A DNA stretch of 11,843 bases, taken from positions 1-11,843 of the forward strand of contig DGHL01000048.1 in assembly GCA_002392645.1 (NCBI GenBank), in the 5' to 3' direction. Positions 7,101-11,843 of the stretch are shown piece by piece. The stretch is from Prevotellaceae bacterium UBA3849. Its GTDB lineage: Bacteria > Bacteroidota > Bacteroidia > Bacteroidales > Bacteroidaceae. How positions within the stretch are numbered: the first letter of the stretch is position 1; every line of letters starts with the position of its first letter. The notes beneath the pieces were generated by a model that had not been told where the DNA came from, did no database searches, and worked only from the letters and a program-made list of their open reading frames with translations. A program made the translations under genes and the position numbers.

Positions 7101-7140
7101 ATATCCCTCCCTTCCTCTTGGAGAGGGAAGGGAGAGATAT
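7101..7140 (-). terminator. Orphan terminator-like hairpin
   Basis: A stem of about 17 bp runs ATATC, one mismatch, then CTCCCTTCC and TCT, with one bulged G, around the loop TGG (7119-7121). On the minus strand it is followed by TTATTTTTC, a good U-rich tail. The nearest upstream minus-strand gene, DUF1015, already has its own terminator, so this one has no evident client. It may have belonged to a gene now lost. Confidence 0.6.
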
Positions 7141-7159
7141 TGACTGTAATATCGAAGTG

Positions 7160-7280
7160 TTACTTGATGGTGGGTTCTATAAATTACCACCGTAATTGTA
7201 GTTGTCATTGTGCCGCTGTTGATGGTCAGTGCTCCGCCGATGGCTGTGACACCGTTATTAGTATCTCTGTGGGTGGTGAA
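7160..7280 (-). pseudogene. Possible decayed 3' end of a surface-protein gene
   Basis: Read on the minus strand from 7280, one frame has no start codon. It gives FTTHRDTNNG and then VTAIGGALTINSGTM, a Gly/Thr/Asn-rich pattern like the repeat segments of secreted Bacteroidetes surface proteins. The frame is closed upstream by TAA (7281-7283) and runs on into the palindrome at 7169 and the hairpin at 7101. Only about 35 codons look protein-like, so this may be chance. The adjacent orphan terminator is the main contextual support. Confidence 0.22.
7169..7191. repeat. Lone terminal palindrome of the inverted-repeat element
   Basis: GGTGG and CCACC flank an AT-rich core, so the 23 bp form a short stem-loop. 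The first 18 bases are the exact inverse complement of 54-71 and differ by one base from the ends of the element at 11579-11771. The rest of the element is not recognisable next to it. Confidence 0.65.
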
Positions 7281-7360
7281 TTACGAATACTGAAAAGTGA
7301 GATGTGATAATTTCACTTTGACACTTTATGTGTTGTTCTCTTTACAAAATGTCAAAATGA

Positions 7361-7405
7361 AAAGTGCCGTCAGAAAACTCAAAATAGAGTTTCTGACAGC
7401 ACTTT
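7361..7405. repeat. Long near-perfect hairpin
   Basis: The left arm 7361-7380 (AAAGTGCC-GTCAGAAAACTC) pairs with 7387-7405 over about 18 bp, with one C-A mismatch and one bulged A, around the loop AAAATA. Tails on both strands contain Ts (CTTAGGTATATTTTT on plus), so it could be a terminator, but no gene on the plus strand ends here. It may instead be part of a dispersed repeat. Confidence 0.7.
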
Positions 7406-7430
7406 CTTAGGTATATTTTTGGAGTAAAAT

Positions 7431-7537
7431 GTAAAAGCTATCATTTTACGTTGTAATATGATAGCTTTTACGATGTAATATGATAGCTTTTACAATGTAA
7501 TATGATAGCTTTTACAAGGTAATATGACAGCCTTTGT
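7431..7537. repeat. Four 22-bp tandem repeats preceded by one inverted unit
   Basis: Units lie at 7450-7471, 7472-7493, 7494-7515 and 7516-7537. The first three share TGTAATATGATAGCTTTTAC and differ only in the first two bases; the fourth has diverged at several positions. Just before them, 7431-7449 carries the same motif inverted (GTAAAAGCTATCATTTTAC), giving a strong fold-back with any unit. There is no coding frame and there are no unique spacers. It lies downstream of the DUF1015 terminator. Confidence 0.92.
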
Positions 7538-7583
7538 GGGGCACTTTTGTAACATCTTGTAAAGCAGTGTGTTATAAAAAGCA

Positions 7584-7611
7584 ACAGAAGGGCATTTACA
7601 TGCCCTTCTGT
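7584..7611 (-). terminator. Terminator after the DUF1015 gene
   Basis: A perfect 12-bp stem, ACAGAAGGGCAT with its complement, encloses a 4-nt loop. On the minus strand it is followed by TGCTTTTTATAA. It begins 16 bp past the DUF1015 stop codon. Confidence 0.9.
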
Positions 7612-7627
7612 GATACAAATTACAGTT

Positions 7628-8896
7628 TTAGTCCAATTTGTGGATTACCAATCCAGAACGCAGTTTTGGCTCAAACCATGTTGCCTTAGGAGGCATGATG
7701 TTGCCAGAATCAGCGATGTCCATAATCTGCTTCATAGAGACAGGGTAGAGGGCAAGTGCTGCACGCATCTCACCACTGTCAACGCGACGCTTCAGTTCGC
7801 CGAGTCCACGCAGACCGCCAACGAAGTCGATGCGCTGTGAAGAACGCAGGTCGCCAAGTTCGAGGATATCCTGCAGGATGAGGCGTGAAGATATGTCAAC
7901 GTCAAGAACGCCGATTGGGTCGCTGTCGTCGTATGTGCCTGGTTTCGCGTCAAGGCTGTACCACTCGCCGTCAAGGTAGAGAGAGAATTGGTGAGCGTGC
8001 TGTGGACGATACTCCTCAGTACCCTTCTTCTCCACGACGAAGTTCTTTGCGAGTTTCTCAAGGAACTGCTCTGAAGTGTTACCGTTGAGGTCTTTCACTA
8101 CGCGGTTGTAGTCGAGCACTGTCAGCTGGCTTGCCTGGAAGCATACAGCCATGAAGTAGTTGTACTCCTCGTCGCCCTTGTGGTTAGGGTTCTGCTTAGC
8201 GCGCTCAGTACCTACGAGTGCGGCAGCTGCAGAGCGGTGGTGACCGTCGGCAATATATAGGGCAGGCATCTTTGCAAATTCATCAGTGATGGTCTTGATG
8301 TCGTTGTCATCGCTAACCACCCAAAGTTGGTGACGGAAGCCGTCGATAGGTGCCACGAAGTCATATTCAGGCTGTGTGGCAGCATAGCGCATGATGAGCT
8401 TGTCAAGAGTGCTGTTGTCTGGATAAGCGAAGAATACAGGCTCGATGTTGGCATTGTTGATGCGAACGTGCTTCATGCGGTCTTCTTCCTTGTCGCGACG
8501 TGTAAGCTCATGCTTCTTGATGACGCCCTTCTCATAGTCGCCAGAGTATGCACCAACTACGAGACCGTACTGTGTCTTCTCCTTGCCACCGTTTGCAGGC
8601 AGCTTGGATGTCTGTGCATAGATGTAGTATTGCTCCTTGGTATCCTGTACGAGCCAACCGTTATCCTGGAACTTCTGGAACTGGCGCGCTGCCTCCTCAT
8701 AGACCTTAGGGTCGTACTCAGATGTGCCAGGCTCGAAGTTGATCTCAGGCTTGATGATGTGGTAGAGAGACTTCTCGTTGTCGCCAGCCTCTGCGCGTGC
8801 TTCCTCTGAGTCGAGCACGTCATAAGGACGAGACTCAACCTGCTCTACGAGGTCTTTTGGTGGGCGAATGCCCTTGAATGGTTTTACAATTGCCAT
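7628..8896 (-). CDS. DUF1015 domain protein
   Basis: This 422-aa protein spans the whole DUF1015 (PF06245) family, a conserved cytoplasmic family with no established function that I can name. Family-like landmarks are the N-terminal AIVKPFKGIRPP (2-13), HELTRRDKEEDR (129-140), YIADGHHRSAAA (214-225, the most conserved motif) and MPPKATWFEPKLRSGL (401-416) at the C-terminus. Length is normal and no signal peptide is present. The His/Asp-rich ADGHHR motif suggests a metal or phosphate site, but that is inference. In many Bacteroidetes this gene is found near serine-biosynthesis genes, which are absent here. It starts 9 bp after the GH106-like stop codon, so it is probably co-transcribed with it, and it ends at the terminator 7584-7611. 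Confidence 0.9.
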   Translation of the reverse strand: MAIVKPFKGIRPPKDLVEQVESRPYDVLDSEEARAEAGDNEKSLYHIIKPEINFEPGTSEYDPKVYEEAARQFQKFQDNGWLVQDTKEQYYIYAQTSKLPANGGKEKTQYGLVVGAYSGDYEKGVIKKHELTRRDKEEDRMKHVRINNANIEPVFFAYPDNSTLDKLIMRYAATQPEYDFVAPIDGFRHQLWVVSDDNDIKTITDEFAKMPALYIADGHHRSAAAALVGTERAKQNPNHKGDEEYNYFMAVCFQASQLTVLDYNRVVKDLNGNTSEQFLEKLAKNFVVEKKGTEEYRPQHAHQFSLYLDGEWYSLDAKPGTYDDSDPIGVLDVDISSRLILQDILELGDLRSSQRIDFVGGLRGLGELKRRVDSGEMRAALALYPVSMKQIMDIADSGNIMPPKATWFEPKLRSGLVIHKLD

Positions 8897-8905
8897 AATG
8901 TTTTC

Positions 8906-11545
8906 TTAATGTTTTATATTACTTAATCTTGTTTCGTATATGCATACAGAAGAATTGAGTCCGGATGGCATAGGTGCCCATCCGTCATACTTCGTCTTCT
9001 TGTATTGTATGTCAACGACGTTGATTTCTTCCATCTTGCGCCATTCCACACCGCGACGGTCAAGGTCAGCTATGCGGTTGGCAGGCAGGTTGGTGACTTC
9101 TATGCGTATGCTGTTCTTGCCCTTCTTGAGCAGGGAACCGTTGAAGTAGAGAATATAAGGTACGCTCCATGCGCAACCTACATACTCATTATTTATATAT
9201 ACGCGAGCACTCTCACGAACATCGCCCAGGTTGATGGCGAATGTTGAGTTGTGTGAGTTGGCGCTGTAAGGTGTATAGTTGAAAGTCGTTTCGTAAACGC
9301 CGGTACCCATGGTGACTTTGGCAGAGTCGTTGTTGAGTGTCTCCCAAGTGCGCAGAGTGTCTATCTTGAATGTGGCATTGACCTTAGGACACTCTTCTAT
9401 GAATGACAGCTTCCAGCCCTTGTCGAGTTTTATTTCAGACTCACACAGTTTTCCTGTAGTGCGCATGCTGTATGAGCTTACGGCCTCATAGAAGCAGTCG
9501 AGTTGCAGGAACATGGATTCGCCGGAGCGCAGGCTGATGCGTACGTTGCCGTCAGGTGTCTCTACAGAGTAATAGCGATCGTTCATAGGATCGTACCAGC
9601 GCGCTTTCTTGAAGTCGGTGGCAATCTTGCAGTATGTGTCGATGTCGTTAGGTGTGAGGTTTGCAATGAAATAGCAGTATCCGCCATTCATCTTGCGACG
9701 TATCATGTTTAGAGAGTGATGAGTCTTCATCATCTCAGGCTTAGCCACCTTGGCAAGCTCATGTGCATCGTTGCCGTAAATGACAGTAATGCCTTGTACC
9801 TTTAGAACCTCTATTCTCTTGGCTACGTCTTCAGGGATGATGGCTCCGTCAGGTATGAGCAGTGCCTTGTATTTCACACCTCCGCTGGTCATAATACCAA
9901 TCTTGTTGTTGTCAAGGATGGTTGATTTCAGTGCCAGTATCTGGTTGTCTGAAATGTAGTCGCAGTCATAGCCGAGGTGGTCGAGCTCAAGGATAGACTT
10001 CTTGAACTCAGGGGCAAGCTTGCCGAGGTTGTGTATGGCAAGTTGCATGAGCAGTGTCTTCGTGTTCTTTCTCCACAGGTTGTGAATAGGGAAATATACG
10101 AGTACGTCGTTGTCTGGTTCGCCTGCCTGCAGCAGTTTCTGGCAACGCTCGATATACTCATTGAGGTATTTAGCATCGCGCCAGATAGAGTTTGTAGGCG
10201 ACATGTCAACGCTGGCATAGAACTTCCATCCAGGCCAAGGATCGTTCTGCGGAGAATAGCATGTACCGTGGTAGTACATGTGGTTTACTCCGGCACAGAA
10301 CATAAGGTCAAGGTCTGGCTTCATCTGTGACAAAGAGGTGCGGAAGTGCTCAGTGAGCCATGTAAAGGTTTCGCTTGACACCAGGCGCTTGCCGGTAACG
10401 TGGGCAGCACTTGGCGCATACTTGAACATAGAGTAGTCTGAATCATTCAGCTTCGTCTTGCCGGGATCGGTGCGTAGTCCCTTGATGCCGAACTCACTAA
10501 GGCCGAATCCCTCAATCTCAGGAATGTCAACAGCTGCATAGAGGTCAAGAATGTTGGCAGGAGAGCCATGAGCCTGGTTCCTAACCTGCATGTTATGTGA
10601 ATGAGCCCAGTTGACCCACTGATTGGTGAAATTCTCGCGTAACATGTCAGAGATAGTCTCGCGGTAGTCGTGTACCACTGTGGTGTCTCTGTCAACAAGC
10701 TTGTCAATGCTGGTCTTGAGTGAATAGCCGCGACGAGCCTCGAACTCAGCAGGCAGGGTAGGGGTCCAATCGGCTCCATATACCTCGTAAGAGTCATTAA
10801 ATGATGTATGAGGCCATGGAGTGGAAGTCTCGCTGAAAGCCTTGTCGAACTTGGCGAGATAGTTACCCACGGCATTCTTGTCGAAATGGTCAATGACGTA
10901 GCCGGCGCCGCCCGGGGCAGCGCGCTTCACCATCTGACGCGTGCGGCTGACATATAGGGCTATGATGCGCCATGAGCCTTTCTTAGGAGCGTTCCATGTA
11001 AGGGTGCCATTGCTGACGGATGTTGTGACGTCAACAGGGCCGCCTTTATAGCCCTTGATGTTGCTTGGGAAAGCCATGACGAAGTCGAGGCGTGCATACT
11101 TCTGTTCCTTTGCCGGAACCTGAAGGCGTATGCCTTTCTTCAGTATGTTGGCATCAAACGTAGTGTCAACGAATACAGCCTTGCAAGCGGCATCGTCAAT
11201 GCTGGTAGTAGGACCGCCGAATGGCCATCCGGTACCATTGTTCATGTCAATTTCGATTCCGAGTCGCTTGCCCTCTTCCTCAACAAAGCGCAGCATCTCC
11301 ATCCATTTGGGAGACAGATAGTCGATGTTGTTAGCCTGATTGCCCTGTACACCATAGAGCGGTGTGATTTCAAGTGCTCCGATGCCATGAGAAGCATACT
11401 GCTCCATGTTCCAACGGAGGTTCGTCTTGTCAACGGCAGAGCCTAACCACCACCAACGTGCGCCAGGTTTGGCAGTTGAGAGAGTCTGTGCTTCTGCGCA
11501 CAGCGAAAGTGTAAAGGTTGATAGTAGAAGTAATAATTTGTTCAT
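8906..11545 (-). CDS. Secreted GH106-like glycosidase (putative alpha-L-rhamnosidase)
   Basis: Residues 1-19 of this 879-aa protein are a signal peptide (cleavage near AEA-Q), so it acts in the periplasm or outside. The N-terminal half carries the GH106 pattern: KPGARWWWLGSAVD (26-39), GIGALEITPLYG (54-65), DYLSPKWMEML (75-85) and NGTGWPFGGP (103-112). Further core motifs are RNQAHGSPANILDLY (322-336), PEIEG (342-346), SSETFTWLTEHF (390-401) and HMYYHGTCYSPQNDPWPGW (422-440). By analogy with characterised GH106 enzymes, acidic residues in PEIEG and Glu392 are the likely catalytic pair. The C-terminus (about 745-870) resembles a GH2-type sugar-binding jelly roll. At 879 aa it is on the short side for GH106. 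Substrate is unproven; rhamnosides of plant pectin or related glycans are the family expectation. No SusC/SusD genes are in the window. The inverted-repeat element lies 33 bp before the start codon. Confidence 0.88.
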   Translation of the reverse strand: MNKLLLLLSTFTLSLCAEAQTLSTAKPGARWWWLGSAVDKTNLRWNMEQYASHGIGALEITPLYGVQGNQANNIDYLSPKWMEMLRFVEEEGKRLGIEIDMNNGTGWPFGGPTTSIDDAACKAVFVDTTFDANILKKGIRLQVPAKEQKYARLDFVMAFPSNIKGYKGGPVDVTTSVSNGTLTWNAPKKGSWRIIALYVSRTRQMVKRAAPGGAGYVIDHFDKNAVGNYLAKFDKAFSETSTPWPHTSFNDSYEVYGADWTPTLPAEFEARRGYSLKTSIDKLVDRDTTVVHDYRETISDMLRENFTNQWVNWAHSHNMQVRNQAHGSPANILDLYAAVDIPEIEGFGLSEFGIKGLRTDPGKTKLNDSDYSMFKYAPSAAHVTGKRLVSSETFTWLTEHFRTSLSQMKPDLDLMFCAGVNHMYYHGTCYSPQNDPWPGWKFYASVDMSPTNSIWRDAKYLNEYIERCQKLLQAGEPDNDVLVYFPIHNLWRKNTKTLLMQLAIHNLGKLAPEFKKSILELDHLGYDCDYISDNQILALKSTILDNNKIGIMTSGGVKYKALLIPDGAIIPEDVAKRIEVLKVQGITVIYGNDAHELAKVAKPEMMKTHHSLNMIRRKMNGGYCYFIANLTPNDIDTYCKIATDFKKARWYDPMNDRYYSVETPDGNVRISLRSGESMFLQLDCFYEAVSSYSMRTTGKLCESEIKLDKGWKLSFIEECPKVNATFKIDTLRTWETLNNDSAKVTMGTGVYETTFNYTPYSANSHNSTFAINLGDVRESARVYINNEYVGCAWSVPYILYFNGSLLKKGKNSIRIEVTNLPANRIADLDRRGVEWRKMEEINVVDIQYKKTKYDGWAPMPSGLNSSVCIYETRLSNIKH

Positions 11546-11578
11546 ATTTTTAAAGTTTTTTCCTTATATTCTCGTTTT

Positions 11579-11771
11579 AGGTGGGTTCTAAAAATTCCCA
11601 CGAGTTAAATTAGTTAATTACATGAATAACATTATGTCATATTTTTGTTTTCTTTCAGTACAAACTGTTAGCTTCCGCGGTCACATAGCCCGCTATGCTT
11701 CCTTATCAGCTAACATTTTGCCCTTGAAACAAATTCAAAAATCTGACAGTGGGAATTATTAGAACCCACCT
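11579..11771. repeat. Complete ~193-bp inverted-repeat element, possibly MITE- or REPIN-like
   Basis: The 23-bp ends (11579-11601 and 11749-11771) are inverted copies with one mismatch, and each is itself a small palindrome (GTGGG...CCCAC). Inside, 11635-11673 is an imperfect inverted copy of 11708-11748 (TGTCA, ATTTTTG, TTTC, TGTTAGCT in common). At the centre TGTTAGCT pairs with AGCTAACA, and CATAGC with GCTATG. A 33-bp AT-rich segment (11602-11634) is present only on the left. TTTA flanks GGTGGG/CCCACC on both sides, a possible 4-bp target duplication. There is no open frame of note. It fills most of the space between the terminator at 11800 and the glycosidase gene. Confidence 0.8.
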
Positions 11772-11799
11772 TTACCGTATTCACACAACTACATAAAAA

Positions 11800-11842
11800 A
11801 GCGAAGATACAAGAATAGAAAGTTTATCCATGCATCTTCGCT
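11800..11842 (-). terminator. Terminator of an unseen upstream gene
   Basis: AGCGAAGAT (11800-11808) pairs with ATCTTCGCT (11834-11842), and three more pairs, including one G-U on the minus strand, extend the stem to 12 bp. A 22-nt loop separates the arms. On the minus strand the stem is followed by a run of T residues (11795-11799). It should end a minus-strand gene beyond the right edge of the window. Confidence 0.75.
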
Positions 11843-11843
11843 G

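Larger units (their letters stand above)
7017..7627. other. 611-bp gene-free region rich in hairpins and repeats
   Basis: No intact gene is seen between the tRNA promoter and the DUF1015 stop codon. From low to high coordinates it holds an orphan terminator-like hairpin, a lone terminal palindrome of the inverted-repeat element, and a stretch that may be the remains of a coding end. These are followed by a 7-bp stem hairpin (7294-7319), a long hairpin (7361-7405), four 22-bp tandem units with one inverted unit, and the DUF1015 terminator. Further pairings such as AAAAGTGCC (7360-7368) with GGCACTTTT (7540-7548) bracket the tandem units. Confidence 0.75.

Noticed and set aside
7431..7537. CRISPR array.
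   Set aside because: The 22-bp units are head to tail with no unique spacers, one unit is inverted, and there are no cas genes nearby.
11486..11545. Lipoprotein signal in the GH106-like protein because of Cys16.
   Set aside because: The residues before Cys16 are LSL, which do not fit a lipobox. An ordinary signal peptidase I site (AEA) follows.
11640..11647. Plus-strand promoter TATTTTTG inside the inverted-repeat element.
   Set aside because: The -7 box matches, but no TTTG is present at the required distance and no plus-strand gene follows.

Overview
This window looks like a Bacteroidales chromosome segment, probably Prevotella or a close relative. The evidence is the fused bifunctional HisB, a Bacteroidetes-style ValS starting MELASKY, a GH106-type glycosidase, a DUF1015 protein, and two promoters of the Bacteroidetes form TTTG-N20-TAnnTTTG. 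Intergenic regions are AT-rich and full of short repeats. Every gene and tRNA that could be supported lies on the minus strand. Species-level assignment is an inference.

Read in the direction of transcription (high to low coordinates), the layout is as follows. A terminator at 11800-11842 closes an unseen upstream gene. A ~193-bp inverted-repeat element (11579-11771) then occupies the leader region of a secreted GH106-like glycosidase (8906-11545). A DUF1015 protein (7628-8896) follows only 9 bp later and ends at a strong terminator (7584-7611). A ~610-bp gene-free stretch holds four 22-bp tandem repeats, hairpins, a lone copy of the element's terminal palindrome, and possibly a decayed gene end with its own orphan terminator. 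A promoter (6985-7016) then drives tRNA-Ser(GCT) and two identical tRNA-Glu(CTC) genes, which end at a terminator (6544-6572). Next come a secreted glucosaminidase with two LysM domains (5474-6508) and a second gene-free stretch with clustered 10-bp inverted units. A clear promoter (5092-5123) then drives valS (2329-5055), followed by a 13-unit heptamer repeat, a six-helix membrane protein of unknown function (1260-2201) and hisB (177-1247). The hisB terminator (82-121) is followed by the right half of a second copy of the inverted-repeat element (1-75), cut by the window edge.

The genes are ordinary housekeeping and cell-envelope functions: translation (ValS, tRNAs), histidine synthesis, peptidoglycan cleavage and glycan degradation. 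The unusual content is between the genes. Four repeat families occur (the inverted-repeat element, a heptamer, a 10-mer and a 22-mer), all confined to intergenic space. The inverted-repeat element is the best candidate for something undescribed. It has palindromic ends, a nested hairpin centre, no coding capacity, and sits just after a terminator in the same orientation at both places where its right half is visible.
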